A DNA stretch of 63,223 nucleotides from Streptomyces silaceus (GCF_001419745.1 NZ_LIRJ01000082.1:1-63223); one strand, 5' to 3'. Shown: positions 49,162-59,872, counted from the first letter of the stretch. A program made the numbers and translations. The notes: generated from the sequence alone by a model not told the origin.

Positions 49162-49445
49162 TGAGCGAGAGCAACGTGACTGAGACGAAGACCGACCGCG
49201 GCTTCCGCAAGACCCGTGAGGGCCTGGTCGTCAGCGACAAGATGGACAAGACCGTCGTCGTCGCTGTCGAGGACCGCGTCAAGCACGCGCTGTACGGCAA
49301 GGTCATCCGCCGTACGAACAAGCTCAAGGCGCACGACGAGCAGAACGCTGCCGGCGTCGGCGACCGCGTCCTCCTGATGGAGACGCGTCCGCTGTCGGCG
49401 ACCAAGCGCTGGCGCATCGTCGAGATCCTCGAGAAGGCCAAGTAA
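49161..49445 (+). CDS. rpsQ: 30S ribosomal protein S17
   Basis: A 94-residue OB-fold protein that binds 16S rRNA early in assembly. [20 protein letters not shown] and [19 protein letters not shown] are diagnostic. Last gene of the S10 operon. Two strong hairpins separate it from rplN. Confidence 0.98.
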   Translation: MSESNVTETKTDRGFRKTREGLVVSDKMDKTVVVAVEDRVKHALYGKVIRRTNKLKAHDEQNAAGVGDRVLLMETRPLSATKRWRIVEILEKAK

Positions 49446-49447
49446 TT

Positions 49448-49522
49448 CTCTGAGGGGTATCCCTCAGAGTTCGTTCCGCCAGGCTCGGCAGGGGCCCACC
49501 TCGTAAGAGGGAAGCCCCTGCC
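49448..49522 (+). terminator. Two hairpins at the S10/spc operon boundary
   Basis: CTCTGAGGG (49448-49456) pairs perfectly with CCCTCAGAG (49461-49469). Then GGCAGGGGC (49487-49495) pairs with GCCCCTGCC (49514-49522) with an inner CCTC/GAGG. Neither has a T-run. They may be a partial terminator, a processing site or a regulator-binding leader for rplN. Confidence 0.65.
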
Positions 49523-49551
49523 GGGAACCGGCAGACAAACAGGAGATAGAC

Positions 49552-49920
49552 GTGATCCAGCAGGAGTCGCGACTTCGCGTCGCCGACAACACGGGTGCGA
49601 AGGAAATCCTCACCATCCGTGTTCTCGGTGGCTCGGGTCGCCGCTACGCGGGCATCGGTGACGTCATCGTCGCCACCGTCAAGGACGCGATCCCCGGTGG
49701 CAACGTGAAGAAGGGTGACGTCGTCAAGGCGGTCATCGTTCGCACCGTCAAGGAGCGCCGCCGTCCGGACGGCTCGTACATCCGCTTCGACGAGAACGCC
49801 GCCGTCATTCTGAAGAACGACGGCGACCCTCGCGGCACCCGTATCTTCGGCCCCGTCGGCCGTGAGCTGCGCGAGAAGAAGTTCATGAAGATCATCTCGC
49901 TCGCGCCGGAGGTGCTGTAA
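49552..49920 (+). CDS. rplN: 50S ribosomal protein L14
   Basis: A 122-residue protein at the subunit interface. [20 protein letters not shown] and the end [20 protein letters not shown] are family-exact. The GTG at 49552 is behind CAGGAGA. First gene of the spc operon. The 106-base leader contains two hairpins. Confidence 0.98.
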   Translation: MIQQESRLRVADNTGAKEILTIRVLGGSGRRYAGIGDVIVATVKDAIPGGNVKKGDVVKAVIVRTVKERRRPDGSYIRFDENAAVILKNDGDPRGTRIFGPVGRELREKKFMKIISLAPEVL

Positions 49921-49922
49921 GC

Positions 49923-50246
49923 ATGAAGATCAAGAAGGGCGACCTGGTCCAGGTCATCACCGGCAAGGACAAGGGCAAGCAGGGCAAGGTCATTGCCGCT
50001 TACCCGCGCGAGGAGCGCGTCCTGGTCGAGGGTGTCAACCGGGTCAAGAAGCACACGAAGGCCGGCCCGACCGCCAGCGGCTCGCAGGCCGGCGGCATCG
50101 TGACCACCGAGGCCCCCGTCCACGTCTCCAACGTCCAGCTGGTCGTGGAGAAGGACGGCAACAAGGTCGTCACGCGCGTCGGTTACCGCTTCGACGACGA
50201 GGGCAACAAGATCCGCGTTGCCAAGCGGACGGGTGAGGACATCTGA
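49923..50246 (+). CDS. rplX: 50S ribosomal protein L24
   Basis: A 107-residue KOW-domain protein that starts 50S assembly. The KOW motif [20 protein letters not shown] opens the protein. It lies two bases after rplN and its stop overlaps rplE (TGATGA), so it is tightly coupled. Confidence 0.98.
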   Translation: MKIKKGDLVQVITGKDKGKQGKVIAAYPREERVLVEGVNRVKKHTKAGPTASGSQAGGIVTTEAPVHVSNVQLVVEKDGNKVVTRVGYRFDDEGNKIRVAKRTGEDI

Positions 50247-50803
50247 TGACGACCACCACCACTCCGCGTCTCAAGACGAAGTACCGCGAGGAGATCGCGG
50301 GCAAGCTGCGTGAGGAGTTCTCGTACGAGAACGTCATGCAGGTCCCCGGCCTGGTCAAGATCGTGGTCAACATGGGTGTCGGCGACGCCGCCCGTGACTC
50401 GAAGCTGATCGACGGCGCCATCCGCGACCTCACCACGATCACCGGTCAGAAGCCGGCCGTGACGAAGGCCCGGAAGTCCATCGCGCAGTTCAAGCTGCGC
50501 GAGGGCCAGCCGATCGGCTGCCACGTCACGCTCCGTGGCGACCGCATGTGGGAGTTCCTGGACCGCACCCTGTCGCTCGCGCTGCCGCGCATCCGCGACT
50601 TCCGTGGTCTGTCCCCCAAGCAGTTCGACGGCCGTGGCAACTACACCTTCGGTCTCACGGAGCAGGTCATGTTCCACGAGATCGACCAGGACAAGATCGA
50701 CCGCGTCCGGGGTATGGACATCACCGTGGTCACCACGGCGACCAACGACGCTGAGGGCCGTGCCCTTCTCCGTCACCTCGGCTTCCCGTTCAAGGAGGCG
50801 TAA
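50246..50803 (+). CDS. rplE: 50S ribosomal protein L5
   Basis: A 185-residue 5S rRNA-binding protein in the central protuberance. Seen: [40 protein letters not shown] and [14 protein letters not shown]. The ATG overlaps the rplX stop. The next gene starts after five bases. Confidence 0.98.
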   Translation: MTTTTTPRLKTKYREEIAGKLREEFSYENVMQVPGLVKIVVNMGVGDAARDSKLIDGAIRDLTTITGQKPAVTKARKSIAQFKLREGQPIGCHVTLRGDRMWEFLDRTLSLALPRIRDFRGLSPKQFDGRGNYTFGLTEQVMFHEIDQDKIDRVRGMDITVVTTATNDAEGRALLRHLGFPFKEA

Positions 50804-50808
50804 GCGAG

Positions 50809-50994
50809 ATGGCGAAGAAGGCTCTGATTGCCAAGGCTGCTCGTAAGCCCAAGTTCGGTGTGCGTGCGTACACCCGCTGCCAGCGCTGCGGCCGTCCGCA
50901 CTCCGTGTACCGCAAGTTCGGCCTGTGCCGCGTGTGCCTTCGTGAGATGGCTCACCGTGGCGAGCTGCCGGGCGTGACCAAGAGCTCCTGGTAA
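50809..50994 (+). CDS. rpsZ: 30S ribosomal protein S14, zinc type
   Basis: A 61-residue S14 of the short zinc-binding class. Cys24, Cys27, Cys40 and Cys43 (TRCQRCGRP and GLCRVCLRE) form the zinc site. Streptomycetes typically also have a longer, cysteine-free S14 under Zur control elsewhere. It sits at the standard place between rplE and rpsH. GCGAG precedes the ATG. Confidence 0.97.
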   Translation: MAKKALIAKAARKPKFGVRAYTRCQRCGRPHSVYRKFGLCRVCLREMAHRGELPGVTKSSW

Positions 50995-51217
50995 TTCCCT
51001 TCTGTCCTGAGGACTTGAGGGATTACCGGAGGCTCTCGGTAAGCAATGGGTCGGCAGGGGCCCGGCCGCACATGGCTTAGGCTTGTGTGGTTGGGCGCCC
51101 GCCGCCCCGTACGACTTACTACGCCGTAGGTCCCCGCGCCGCACCCGTCCCGCCCATGAGTGGGGAGAGGGATGGCGCAGATAGGAAACCACGGCGAGAG
51201 AGGCCGAAGGCCAATTC

Positions 51218-51616
51218 ATGACCATGACTGATCCGATCGCGGACATGCTGACTCGTCTGCGTAACGCGAACTCGGCGTACCACGACACCGTGGCGATGCC
51301 GCACAGCAAGATCAAGTCGCACATCGCGGAGATCCTCCAGCAGGAGGGCTTCATCACGGGCTGGAAGGTCGAGGACGCCGAGGTCGGCAAGAACCTCGTT
51401 CTCGAGCTGAAGTTCGGCCCGAACCGTGAGCGCTCCATCGCGGGCATCAAGCGGATCTCCAAGCCCGGTCTCCGGGTTTACGCGAAGTCCACCAACCTGC
51501 CGAAGGTCCTCGGCGGCCTCGGCGTGGCGATCATCTCCACGTCGCACGGTCTCCTGACCGGCCAGCAGGCAGGCAAGAAGGGCGTAGGTGGGGAAGTCCT
51601 CGCCTACGTCTGGTAG
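51218..51616 (+). CDS. rpsH: 30S ribosomal protein S8
   Basis: A 132-residue primary 16S rRNA-binding protein, known in E. coli as the spc operon repressor. [20 protein letters not shown] and the end [11 protein letters not shown] are diagnostic. The 223 bases upstream have no gene; they hold a TTACCG/CGGTAA inverted repeat (51023-51042) and a TAGGCT hexamer (51078-51083), the same hexamer as in the fusA-tuf spacer, so an internal promoter is possible. Confidence 0.98.
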   Translation: MTMTDPIADMLTRLRNANSAYHDTVAMPHSKIKSHIAEILQQEGFITGWKVEDAEVGKNLVLELKFGPNRERSIAGIKRISKPGLRVYAKSTNLPKVLGGLGVAIISTSHGLLTGQQAGKKGVGGEVLAYVW

Positions 51617-51637
51617 TCGGGAACGGAGGAATAGCTA

Positions 51638-52177
51638 ATGTCGCGTATTGGCAAGCTCCCCATCACGGTTCCCGCCGGCGTGGACGTCACCATCGACGGC
51701 CGTACGGTCGCGGTGAAGGGCCCCAAGGGTTCCCTCACGCACACCGTCGTCGCGCCGATCGAGATCGCTAAGGGTGAGGACGGCGTCCTGAACGTCACCC
51801 GCCCGAACGACGAGCGTCAGAACAAGGCCCTGCACGGCCTGTCCCGCACGCTGGTGGCGAACATGATCACCGGCGTGACCCAGGGTTACGTGAAGAAGCT
51901 CGAAATCAGCGGTGTCGGTTACCGCGTCCTCGCGAAGGGCTCCAACCTGGAGTTCTCGCTGGGCTACAGCCACCCGATCCTGGTCGAGGCCCCCGAGGGC
52001 ATCACCTTCAAGGTGGAGTCCGCGACCCGTTTCTCGGTCGAGGGCATCGACAAGCAGAAGGTCGGCGAGGTTGCGGCCAACATCCGCAAGCTGCGCAAGC
52101 CCGACCCGTACAAGGCCAAGGGCGTCAAGTACGAGGGCGAAGTCATCCGCCGCAAGGTCGGAAAGGCGGGTAAGTAA
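51638..52177 (+). CDS. rplF: 50S ribosomal protein L6
   Basis: A 179-residue protein near the sarcin-ricin loop. [20 protein letters not shown] and [18 protein letters not shown] are family-exact. GGAGG (51626-51630) precedes the ATG. rplR follows after three bases. Confidence 0.98.
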   Translation: MSRIGKLPITVPAGVDVTIDGRTVAVKGPKGSLTHTVVAPIEIAKGEDGVLNVTRPNDERQNKALHGLSRTLVANMITGVTQGYVKKLEISGVGYRVLAKGSNLEFSLGYSHPILVEAPEGITFKVESATRFSVEGIDKQKVGEVAANIRKLRKPDPYKAKGVKYEGEVIRRKVGKAGK

Positions 52178-52180
52178 GCC

Positions 52181-52564
52181 ATGGCATACGGTGTCAAGAT
52201 TGCTAAGGGCGACGCTTACAAGCGTGCTGCCATCAAGCGTCGTCACATCCGGATCCGTAAGCACATCTCGGGTACGGCTGAGCGTCCGCGCCTGGTCGTG
52301 ACGCGCTCCAACCGCCACATCGTGGCCCAGGTCATCGACGACATCAAGGGTCACACCCTTGCGTCGGCGTCGACCCTGGACACCACGATCCGCGGCGCCG
52401 AGGGCGACAAGTCCGCGCAGGCCAAGTCGGTCGGCGCCCTGGTCGCCGAGCGTGCCAAGGCCGCCGGTGTCGAGGCTGTCGTGTTCGACCGTGGTGGTAA
52501 CCAGTACGCCGGGCGCATCGCCGCCCTGGCGGACGCCGCCCGCGAAGCCGGACTCAAGTTCTGA
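52181..52564 (+). CDS. rplR: 50S ribosomal protein L18
   Basis: A 127-residue 5S rRNA-binding protein that acts with L5. [20 protein letters not shown] and the end [20 protein letters not shown] are diagnostic. The start is ATG 52181, with GGCGGGTAAG upstream. rpsE follows after 41 bases. Confidence 0.98.
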   Translation: MAYGVKIAKGDAYKRAAIKRRHIRIRKHISGTAERPRLVVTRSNRHIVAQVIDDIKGHTLASASTLDTTIRGAEGDKSAQAKSVGALVAERAKAAGVEAVVFDRGGNQYAGRIAALADAAREAGLKF

Positions 52565-52605
52565 GTCGGTTCCGTAGCTAGCGGAAACAGAGAGAGGTAA
52601 TTCCA

Positions 52606-53211
52606 ATGGCTGGACCCCAGCGCCGCGGTGGCGGTGCCGGTGGCGGCGAGCGGCGGGACCGGAAGGGTCGCGACGGTGGCGCTGCTGCCGCCGAGAAGAC
52701 CGCGTACGTTGAGCGCGTTGTCGCGATCAACCGCGTCGCCAAGGTTGTGAAGGGTGGTCGTCGCTTCAGCTTCACCGCGCTGGTCGTGGTGGGCGACGGT
52801 GACGGCACCGTGGGTGTCGGTTACGGCAAGGCCAAGGAGGTGCCGGCCGCCATCGCCAAGGGTGTTGAGGAGGCCAAGAAGCACTTCTTCAAGGTCCCCC
52901 GTATCCAGGGCACCATCCCGCACCCGATCCAGGGCGAGAAGGCCGCGGGCGTCGTCCTGCTCAAGCCTGCTTCCCCCGGTACCGGTGTGATCGCCGGTGG
53001 CCCGGTGCGTGCCGTGCTCGAGTGCGCGGGCGTGCACGACATCCTGTCGAAGTCCCTGGGCTCCGACAACGCGATCAACATCGTGCACGCGACCGTGGCG
53101 GCCCTCAAGGGCCTGCAGCGTCCCGAGGAGATCGCGGCTCGCCGTGGTCTGCCCCTCGAGGACGTCGCCCCCGCGGCTCTCCTTCGTGCGCGTGCGGGAG
53201 CGGGTGCGTAA
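52606..53211 (+). CDS. rpsE: 30S ribosomal protein S5
   Basis: A 201-residue protein at the mRNA entry and decoding region. A Gly/Arg-rich N-terminal extension ([19 protein letters not shown]) precedes the conserved core [19 protein letters not shown]. The KGGRR loop, where spectinomycin-resistance changes occur, looks normal. The stop overlaps the rpmD ATG by one base. Confidence 0.97.
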   Translation: MAGPQRRGGGAGGGERRDRKGRDGGAAAAEKTAYVERVVAINRVAKVVKGGRRFSFTALVVVGDGDGTVGVGYGKAKEVPAAIAKGVEEAKKHFFKVPRIQGTIPHPIQGEKAAGVVLLKPASPGTGVIAGGPVRAVLECAGVHDILSKSLGSDNAINIVHATVAALKGLQRPEEIAARRGLPLEDVAPAALLRARAGAGA

Positions 53212-53393
53212 TGGCACAGCTCAAGATCACGCAGACGAAGTCGTACATCGGCAGCAAGCAGAACCACCGCGACACCCTGCGCTCCCTTGGTCTCAAGGGC
53301 ATCAACACGCAGGTCGTCAAGGAGGACCGCCCCGAGTTCCGCGGCATGGTGCACACCGTCCGCCACCTCGTGACGGTTGAGGAGGTCGACTGA
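53211..53393 (+). CDS. rpmD: 50S ribosomal protein L30
   Basis: A 60-residue ferredoxin-like-fold protein. [20 protein letters not shown] then [18 protein letters not shown] and the end [11 protein letters not shown] are diagnostic. The ATG 53211 overlaps the rpsE TAA (TAATG). It lies one base before rplO. Confidence 0.97.
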   Translation: MAQLKITQTKSYIGSKQNHRDTLRSLGLKGINTQVVKEDRPEFRGMVHTVRHLVTVEEVD

Positions 53394-53394
53394 C

Positions 53395-53850
53395 ATGGCG
53401 GAGCAGAACCCGCTGAAGGTCCACAACCTCCGGCCCGCCCCGGGTGCCAAGACCGCCAAGACCCGTGTGGGTCGTGGTGAGGCGTCCAAGGGTAAGACCG
53501 CTGGTCGTGGTACCAAGGGCACCAAGGCCCGTTACCAGGTTCCGGAGCGCTTCGAGGGTGGCCAGATGCCCCTCCACATGCGTCTCCCGAAGCTCAAGGG
53601 CTTCAAGAACCCGTTCAAGACCGAGTACCAGGTCGTGAACCTCGACAAGCTGAGCGCGCTGTACCCGGAGGGTGGCGAGGTCACCGTCGAGGGTCTCGTC
53701 GCCAAGGGTGCCGTTCGCAAGAACAGCCTTGTCAAGGTCCTCGGCCAGGGCGAGGTCTCCGTGGCGCTGCAGGTGACGGTCGACGCCGTCTCCGGCTCCG
53801 CCAAGGAGAAGATCACCGCCGCCGGCGGTACCGTCACCGAGCTCGTCTGA
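53395..53850 (+). CDS. rplO: 50S ribosomal protein L15
   Basis: A 151-residue late-assembly protein. The ATG 53395 ([20 protein letters not shown]) is the family start; an in-frame upstream start would extend it by six unlikely residues. Seen: [20 protein letters not shown] and [19 protein letters not shown] long perfect hairpin follows at 53886-53925, before secY. Confidence 0.97.
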   Translation: MAEQNPLKVHNLRPAPGAKTAKTRVGRGEASKGKTAGRGTKGTKARYQVPERFEGGQMPLHMRLPKLKGFKNPFKTEYQVVNLDKLSALYPEGGEVTVEGLVAKGAVRKNSLVKVLGQGEVSVALQVTVDAVSGSAKEKITAAGGTVTELV

Positions 53851-53885
53851 TATTCCCTCAGACGTGTCGATGACATGAGCGATTC

Positions 53886-53925
53886 CCAACCGGGGATGCC
53901 CCACAAAAGGGGCATCCCCGGTTGG
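53886..53925 (+). terminator. Strong hairpin between rplO and secY
   Basis: A perfect 17-bp stem (53886-53902 with 53909-53925, CCAACCGGGGATGCCCC arm) with an ACAAAA loop. There is no T-run beyond TCGTT. Confidence 0.88.
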
Positions 53926-54076
53926 TCGTTCCAAGGGGGGCACGGTCGCCGGTAAGGTGGCGTGCACTGTCTAAGCTCCGTGCGGTCTGCCCGCACGGTT
54001 TTCTTGACTGATACGTATTCGTCGAACCTCAGACCACCACCTCTTGCGCATGCGCGCGGGGGTCGCAGGAGGCACC

Positions 54077-55390
54077 GTGCTCACCGCGTTCGCCCGGGCG
54101 TTCAAGACGCCCGACCTGCGCAAGAAGCTGCTCTTCACGCTCGGCATCATCGTGATCTACCGGGTGGGTACGAATGTGCCGATCCCCGGTGTCGACTACC
54201 GCAACGTCCAGGCCTGCATTGACAACGCCAATGCGAACCAGGGCCTGTTCGGTCTCGTCAACATGTTCAGCGGTGGCGCGCTGCTGCAGATCACGATCTT
54301 CGCGCTCGGCATCATGCCGTACATCACGGCGAGCATCATTCTGCAGCTGCTGACCGTGGTGATCCCGCGTCTCGAGGCCCTCAAGAAGGAGGGCCAGGCC
54401 GGCACGGCAAAGATCACGCAGTACACGCGCTATCTGACCATCGCGCTCGCGATTCTTCAGGGCACCGGCCTGGTGGCCACCGCCCGCACCGGCACCCTCT
54501 TCCAGGGCTGCCCGGTCGCCAGCGAGATCGTCCCCGACCAGTCGATCTTCGTCACCGTCACCATGGTCATCACCATGACCGCCGGTACGGCCTGCGTGAT
54601 GTGGCTCGGCGAGCTCATCACCGACCGCGGCATCGGCAACGGCATGTCGATCCTCATGTTCATCTCGATCGCCGCCACCTTCCCGAGCGCCCTGTGGGCC
54701 ATCAAGGAGCAGGGCGACCTGGCCGGCGGCTGGATCGAGTTCGGCACCGTCATCCTGGTCGGTCTGGTCATGGTCGGCCTGGTGGTCTTCGTCGAGCAGG
54801 CCCAGCGCCGTATTCCGGTCCAGTACGCGAAGCGCATGATCGGCCGCCGTTCCTACGGCGGAACGTCGACGTACATCCCCCTGAAGGTCAATCAGGCGGG
54901 CATCATCCCTGTGATCTTTGCCTCTTCGCTGCTCTACATTCCGGCGCTCGTCGCCCAGTTCGCGGGCGGCAACTCGGGATGGAAGCAGTGGATCGAGGCG
55001 AACCTGACCAAGGGTGACCACCCGATTTACATCGCCACGTACTTCGTCCTGATCGTCTTCTTCGCCTTCTTCTACGTCGCGATCTCCTTCAACCCCGAGG
55101 AAGTCGCGGACAACATGAAGAAGTATGGTGGCTTCATCCCGGGCATCCGGGCTGGCCGACCGACCGCTGAGTATCTGAGCTACGTACTCAACCGGATCAC
55201 CTGGCCGGGTTCGCTGTATCTGGGTCTGATCGCTCTCGTGCCGACGATGGCGTTGGTGGGCTTCGGGGCCAACCAGAACTTCCCGTTCGGCGGGACGAGC
55301 ATCCTCATCATCGTGGGTGTGGGTCTGGAAACCGTGAAGCAGATCGAGAGCCAGCTCCAGCAGCGCAATTACGAAGGGTTCCTCCGCTGA
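54077..55390 (+). CDS. secY: Preprotein translocase subunit SecY
   Basis: The 437-residue channel subunit of SecYEG with ten hydrophobic helices. The GTG at 54077 ([17 protein letters not shown]) is behind AGGAGG (54067-54072) and gives the length I recall for S. coelicolor; an in-frame start at 54044 is less likely. Seen: [20 protein letters not shown] and [19 protein letters not shown]. The 226 bases before it include the rplO hairpin and probably its own promoter. The stop overlaps the adk ATG. Confidence 0.97.
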   Translation: MLTAFARAFKTPDLRKKLLFTLGIIVIYRVGTNVPIPGVDYRNVQACIDNANANQGLFGLVNMFSGGALLQITIFALGIMPYITASIILQLLTVVIPRLEALKKEGQAGTAKITQYTRYLTIALAILQGTGLVATARTGTLFQGCPVASEIVPDQSIFVTVTMVITMTAGTACVMWLGELITDRGIGNGMSILMFISIAATFPSALWAIKEQGDLAGGWIEFGTVILVGLVMVGLVVFVEQAQRRIPVQYAKRMIGRRSYGGTSTYIPLKVNQAGIIPVIFASSLLYIPALVAQFAGGNSGWKQWIEANLTKGDHPIYIATYFVLIVFFAFFYVAISFNPEEVADNMKKYGGFIPGIRAGRPTAEYLSYVLNRITWPGSLYLGLIALVPTMALVGFGANQNFPFGGTSILIIVGVGLETVKQIESQLQQRNYEGFLR

Positions 55391-56043
55391 TGCGAATCGT
55401 CCTCGTCGGGCCGCCCGGTGCGGGCAAGGGAACGCAGGCCGCGTTCCTTGCCAAGAACTTGTCGATCCCGCACATCTCCACGGGCGACCTCTTCCGCGCC
55501 AACATCAGTCAGGGCACGGAGCTGGGCAAGCAGGCGAAGGCGTACATGGACGCCGGGAACCTCGTCCCCGACGAGGTGACCATCGGCATGGCGAAGGACC
55601 GCATGGCACAGCAGGACGCCGAGGGCGGTTTCCTGCTGGACGGCTTCCCGCGGAACGTGTCGCAGGCCGAGGCACTCGACGAGGCGCTGAAGGCGGACGG
55701 CCAGAAGCTCGACGCCGTCCTGGACCTGGAGGTCCCCGAGGACGAGGTCGTCAAGCGCATCGCGGGCCGCCGCATCTGCCGCAACGACTCGAGCCACGTC
55801 TTCCACGTGACGTACAGCAAGCCGAAGCAGGAGGGCGTCTGCGACGTCTGCGGCGGCGAGCTGTACCAGCGCGGTGACGACAAGGAAGAGACCGTGCGCA
55901 AGCGGCTCGACGTGTACCACCGCGAGACCGAGCCGATCATCGACCACTACAAGGCCCAGGGCCTGGTCGTCACGATCTCGGCCCTCGGCAAGGTGGACGA
56001 GGTCACCAAGCGTGCGATGGACGCCCTCAAGGGCGACAAGTAG
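55390..56043 (+). CDS. adk: Adenylate kinase
   Basis: A 217-residue enzyme converting ATP + AMP to 2 ADP. The P loop GPPGAGKGT is at residues 7-15 and DGFPRN at 84-89. The lid holds Cys130, His136, Cys151 and Cys154 ([10 protein letters not shown] and CDVC), a zinc-binding pattern with His in place of one Cys. The ATG overlaps the secY stop (TGATG). Confidence 0.97.
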   Translation: MRIVLVGPPGAGKGTQAAFLAKNLSIPHISTGDLFRANISQGTELGKQAKAYMDAGNLVPDEVTIGMAKDRMAQQDAEGGFLLDGFPRNVSQAEALDEALKADGQKLDAVLDLEVPEDEVVKRIAGRRICRNDSSHVFHVTYSKPKQEGVCDVCGGELYQRGDDKEETVRKRLDVYHRETEPIIDHYKAQGLVVTISALGKVDEVTKRAMDALKGDK

Positions 56044-56158
56044 CCACTACGCTGTTTCGGCCGCGGTGCCCGTTCGGGGGACCGCGGCCGTAGTGTTGTC
56101 TACGTACCCGGTTCGTGTACGTAGCCGGATTCGACGGATGACGGAGAGCGGAAGCCCC

Positions 56159-56995
56159 ATGGTGCAGATCAAGACCCCCGAGCAGATCGCGAAGATGCGC
56201 GAGGCGGGCCTGGTCGTCGCCGCCATCCACGCCGCGACCCGTGAGGCCGCGGTGCCCGGCGCCACCACCAAGGACCTGGACGACGTCGCCCGCAAGGTGA
56301 TCGCCGAGCACGGCGCGAAGTCGAACTTCCTCGGGTACGGCGGTTTCCCCGCCACGATCTGCACCTCGGTCAACGAGGTCGTCGTGCACGGCATCCCCGA
56401 CGACAAGACCGTCCTGAAGGACGGCGACATCATCTCCATCGACGCCGGCGCGATCATCGACGGCTGGCACGGCGACGCGGCGTACACCGCGTTCGTGGGC
56501 ACCGGTCACGCCCCGGAGCTGGTCGAGCTCTCCCGGGTGACCGAGGAGTCGATGTGGGCGGGCATCGCGGCGATGAAGCAGGGGAACCGGCTCGTCGACA
56601 TCTCCCGTGCCATCGAGACGTACATCCGCCGGCAGCCGAAGCCGGGCGGCGGCAAGTACGGGATCGTCGAGGACTACGGCGGGCACGGGATCGGCACCGA
56701 GATGCACATGGACCCGCACCTCCTGAACTACGTCGAGCGGCGCCGTGGCAAGGGGCCCAAGCTGGTGCCGGGGCTCTGCCTCGCCATCGAGCCGATGGTG
56801 TCGCTGGGGACGCCGCGCACGGAGGTCCTGGAGGACGACTGGACCGTCATCACGACGGACGGGACCTGGTCGTCGCACTGGGAGCACTCCGTCGCGCTGA
56901 CGGAGGAGGGGCCGATCGTGCTGACCTCTCCCGACTGCGGCCGCGCGAAGCTCGCGGAGTACGGGGTCACCGTCGCGCCGGACCCGCTGGGCTGA
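56159..56995 (+). CDS. map: Methionine aminopeptidase, type I
   Basis: A 278-residue metalloenzyme removing N-terminal methionine. Metal ligands Asp95, Asp106, His176, Glu211 and Glu242 are all present (DAGAIIDGWHGD, GGHGIGTEMH, AIEPM, HWEHSVAL), and His77 is the substrate-binding His. The ATG 56159 (MVQIKTPEQIAKMREAG) is the family start; an in-frame ATG at 56138 adds seven residues. It follows adk by 115 bases and ends the spc group. Confidence 0.96.
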   Translation: MVQIKTPEQIAKMREAGLVVAAIHAATREAAVPGATTKDLDDVARKVIAEHGAKSNFLGYGGFPATICTSVNEVVVHGIPDDKTVLKDGDIISIDAGAIIDGWHGDAAYTAFVGTGHAPELVELSRVTEESMWAGIAAMKQGNRLVDISRAIETYIRRQPKPGGGKYGIVEDYGGHGIGTEMHMDPHLLNYVERRRGKGPKLVPGLCLAIEPMVSLGTPRTEVLEDDWTVITTDGTWSSHWEHSVALTEEGPIVLTSPDCGRAKLAEYGVTVAPDPLG

Positions 56996-57182
56996 CGCCC
57001 GCCTGTGGCTCTGTCCCCGCTGCGCCGGGGCCGGTGCCTCCCGCTCGACTGCCCGGCACCGGGGGCGCTGTGCCCCTGCGTGCCGCCTTTCCGGCATGCC
57101 TGCCCACGTGGGTGACCCCGCTGCTTAAGGATCTTGCTCGTGGGGCAAACTTTCTCGATTCGTCTTTCCGAGTGCACTGACG

Positions 57183-57188
57183 TAGACT
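57183..57188 (+). promoter_or_regulatory. Candidate -10 of the infA-alpha operon promoter
   Basis: TAGACT lies 80 bases upstream of the infA start. TTCGTC (57159-57164) stands 18 bases before it as a weak -35. Confidence 0.45.
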
Positions 57189-57268
57189 GACGCGTCGGCT
57201 CTCGTGCATCCGTGTGTCTGCATGCGGGGAACGGAGTCGATCAAGGTAGTCGATTCGAAGGGCGAAGC

Positions 57269-57490
57269 GTGGCCAAGAAGCAAGGTGCCATCGAGATCGA
57301 AGGCACTGTCGTCGAGTCTCTTCCGAACGCCATGTTCAAGGTGGAGCTCCAGAACGGCCACCAGGTCCTGGCACACATCAGCGGCAAGATGCGCATGCAC
57401 TACATCCGCATCCTCCCTGACGACCGGGTCGTGGTGGAGCTGTCTCCGTACGACCTGACGCGTGGCCGGATCGTCTACCGGTACAAGTAG
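57269..57490 (+). CDS. infA: Translation initiation factor IF-1
   Basis: A 73-residue OB-fold factor that binds the 30S A site. [40 protein letters not shown] and [13 protein letters not shown] are family-exact. The GTG at 57269 has GAAGGG upstream. The 273-base gap before it contains a -10-like TAGACT. rpmJ follows after 58 bases. Confidence 0.98.
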   Translation: MAKKQGAIEIEGTVVESLPNAMFKVELQNGHQVLAHISGKMRMHYIRILPDDRVVVELSPYDLTRGRIVYRYK

Positions 57491-57548
57491 ATCTTGCCCG
57501 CATCCCGCTCCGGCGGGGTGGTGGCACTGACCCGGAGAACCTCACCCA

Positions 57549-57662
57549 ATGAAGGTCAAGCCGAGCGTCAAGAAGATCTGCGACAAGTGCAGGGTGATCC
57601 GCCGTCACGGCCGAGTCATGATCATCTGCGACAACCCGCGCCACAAGCAGCGCCAGGGCTGA
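57549..57662 (+). CDS. rpmJ: 50S ribosomal protein L36 (zinc form)
   Basis: A 37-residue protein, [20 protein letters not shown] then [17 protein letters not shown]. Zinc ligands Cys11, Cys14, Cys27 and His32 are present, so it is the zinc-containing form. The ATG at 57549 follows CCGGAG. It sits at the standard place between infA and rpsM. Confidence 0.97.
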   Translation: MKVKPSVKKICDKCRVIRRHGRVMIICDNPRHKQRQG

Positions 57663-57850
57663 CGCACCACTGCAGTTCGCAGATTTTCGCGCGACGCACA
57701 TAAGCACATACGCAGAACCCGTCCCTCTTCAGGATCCATCGGTAATGGAGGGCGACACCCCCGGTCGGAGGCCGGGGACCCAGCTTGTACCTGGTACGGC
57801 GGCTGGGAGCGGTTCTGCTGAAGACCTCCGAATATCAACAGGAGCCATGA

Positions 57851-58231
57851 ATGGCACGCGTTGAAGGCGTTGACCTCCCGCGCGACAAGCGCATCGAGGT
57901 CGCCCTCACCTACGTGTTCGGCATCGGCCGGACGCTGTCCCAGCAGACGCTGGACGCCACCGAGGTGGACCGCAACACCCGTGTTCGCGACCTGACCGAG
58001 GAAGACCTCGTCAAGATCCGCGAGTACGTGGACGCGAACATCAAGACCGAGGGTGACCTCCGTCGCGAGATCCAGGCCGACATCCGCCGCAAGGTCGAGA
58101 TCGGCTGCTACCAGGGTCTTCGTCACCGTCGTGGCCTGCCCGTCCGCGGTCAGCGCACCAGCACGAACGCCCGCACCCGCAAGGGCCCGCGTCGCGCCAT
58201 CGCCGGTAAGAAGAAGCCGGGCAAGAAGTAG
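57851..58231 (+). CDS. rpsM: 30S ribosomal protein S13
   Basis: A 126-residue 30S head protein that contacts P-site tRNA and forms inter-subunit bridges. [20 protein letters not shown] and the [20 protein letters not shown] region are diagnostic; the basic tail GKKKPGKK ends it. AGGAG (57839-57843) precedes the ATG. The 188 bases before it hold no gene; a GGTCGGAGGCCGGGGACC hairpin-like segment lies near 57764-57781. Confidence 0.98.
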   Translation: MARVEGVDLPRDKRIEVALTYVFGIGRTLSQQTLDATEVDRNTRVRDLTEEDLVKIREYVDANIKTEGDLRREIQADIRRKVEIGCYQGLRHRRGLPVRGQRTSTNARTRKGPRRAIAGKKKPGKK

Positions 58232-58296
58232 TCCTCGCTCAGCGGTCTATCGACAGCTGACGCTGCAGGACCGACCACCTCCCGTAGGAGTTTGAG

Positions 58297-58701
58297 ATGC
58301 CCCCCAAGGGTCGTCAGGGCGCTGCCAAGAAGGTGCGCCGCAAGGAAAAGAAGAACGTCGCTCACGGCCACGCGCACATCAAGAGCACGTTCAACAACAC
58401 GATCGTGTCCATCACGGACCCGACCGGCAACGTGATCTCGTGGGCCTCCGCCGGCCACGTCGGCTTCAAGGGCTCGCGCAAGTCCACGCCGTTCGCCGCG
58501 CAGATGGCCGCCGAGTCGGCTGCCCGTCGCGCCCAGGAGCACGGCATGCGCAAGGTCGACGTCTTCGTCAAGGGCCCGGGTTCCGGTCGTGAGACCGCCA
58601 TCCGTTCGCTCCAGGCGACGGGCCTCGAGGTCGGCTCGATCCAGGACGTGACGCCCACGCCGCACAACGGCTGCCGTCCGCCCAAGCGGAGGCGCGTCTG
58701 A
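58297..58701 (+). CDS. rpsK: 30S ribosomal protein S11
   Basis: A 134-residue platform protein. [20 protein letters not shown] and the end [17 protein letters not shown] are diagnostic. AGGAG (58286-58290) precedes the ATG. The gap to rpoA includes a strong hairpin at 58757-58788. No rpsD gene follows here; in this lineage S4 is commonly encoded elsewhere. Confidence 0.98.
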   Translation: MPPKGRQGAAKKVRRKEKKNVAHGHAHIKSTFNNTIVSITDPTGNVISWASAGHVGFKGSRKSTPFAAQMAAESAARRAQEHGMRKVDVFVKGPGSGRETAIRSLQATGLEVGSIQDVTPTPHNGCRPPKRRRV

Positions 58702-58756
58702 CCTCAGGTGCGTTACGCATCTGTGGTCTCGGCCGTCTTCCGGCTTGAAGGGCTTC

Positions 58757-58788
58757 GGGCGACCCGCCTCTTTTCGGCCGGGTCGCCC
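58757..58788 (+). terminator. Hairpin between rpsK and rpoA
   Basis: GGGCGACCCG (58757-58766) pairs perfectly with CGGGTCGCCC (58779-58788) around a TTTT-containing loop. No T-run follows, so it may be a partial terminator or processing site. Confidence 0.7.
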
Positions 58789-58849
58789 GTACCCTTGTCA
58801 TGACTCAGGGCATCAAATAGTGGGTGCCCCTGACTGAAGGAATCACTTC

Positions 58850-59872
58850 ATGCTGATCGCTCAGCGTCCCTCGTTGACCGAAGAGGTCGTCGACGAGTTC
58901 CGCTCCCGGTTCGTCATCGAGCCGCTGGAGCCGGGCTTCGGCTACACCCTCGGCAACTCCCTCCGCCGCACCCTCCTCTCGTCGATCCCCGGCGCTGCTG
59001 TCACCAGCATCCGCATCGACGGTGTCCTGCACGAGTTCACCACCGTGCCGGGCGTCAAGGAGGACGTCACCGACCTGATCCTCAACATCAAGCAGCTGGT
59101 CGTCTCCTCGGAGCACGACGAGCCGGTCGTGATGTACCTGCGCAAGCAGGGCCCGGGTCTGGTCACCGCCGCCGACATCGCCCCGCCGGCCGGTGTCGAG
59201 GTGCACAACCCCGACCTCGTCCTCGCCACGCTCAACGGCAAGGGCAAGCTGGAGATGGAGCTGACCGTCGAGCGCGGTCGCGGCTACGTCTCCGCCGTGC
59301 AGAACAAGCAGGTCGGCCAGGAGATCGGCCGTATCCCGGTCGACTCGATCTACTCGCCGGTCCTCAAGGTCACCTACAAGGTCGAGGCGACCCGAGTCGA
59401 GCAGCGCACCGACTTCGACAAGCTGATCGTCGACGTCGAGACCAAGCAGGCCATGCGCCCGCGTGACGCCATGGCGTCCGCCGGCAAGACCCTGGTCGAG
59501 CTGTTCGGTCTCGCCCGCGAGCTGAACATCGACGCCGAGGGCATCGACATGGGCCCGTCCCCGACGGACGCCGCCCTGGCCGCCGACCTGGCGCTGCCGA
59601 TCGAGGAGCTCGAGCTCACCGTTCGGTCGTACAACTGCCTCAAGCGCGAGGGCATCCACTCCGTGGGTGAGCTCGTGGCCCGCTCCGAGGCGGACCTGCT
59701 CGACATCCGCAACTTCGGTGCGAAGTCGATCGACGAGGTCAAGATGAAGCTCAACGGCATGGGTCTCGCGCTGAAGGACTCGCCTCCCGGCTTCGACCCG
59801 ACCGCCGCTGCCGACGCCTTCGGCGCGGACGACGACGCCGACGCCGGCTTCGTCGAGACCGAGCAGTACTGA
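58850..59872 (+). CDS. rpoA: DNA-directed RNA polymerase alpha subunit
   Basis: The 340-residue alpha subunit. The N-terminal assembly domain includes [20 protein letters not shown]. The C-terminal domain includes [20 protein letters not shown] and [15 protein letters not shown], which contact UP elements and activators. An acidic tail ends it. It is the third polymerase subunit gene in the window. GAAGGA precedes the ATG. Confidence 0.98.
   Translation: MLIAQRPSLTEEVVDEFRSRFVIEPLEPGFGYTLGNSLRRTLLSSIPGAAVTSIRIDGVLHEFTTVPGVKEDVTDLILNIKQLVVSSEHDEPVVMYLRKQGPGLVTAADIAPPAGVEVHNPDLVLATLNGKGKLEMELTVERGRGYVSAVQNKQVGQEIGRIPVDSIYSPVLKVTYKVEATRVEQRTDFDKLIVDVETKQAMRPRDAMASAGKTLVELFGLARELNIDAEGIDMGPSPTDAALAADLALPIEELELTVRSYNCLKREGIHSVGELVARSEADLLDIRNFGAKSIDEVKMKLNGMGLALKDSPPGFDPTAAADAFGADDDADAGFVETEQY

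Noticed and set aside
57846..57851. An alternative ATG at 57846 just before rpsM
   Set aside because: It is in a different frame from S13 and leads to no supported protein.
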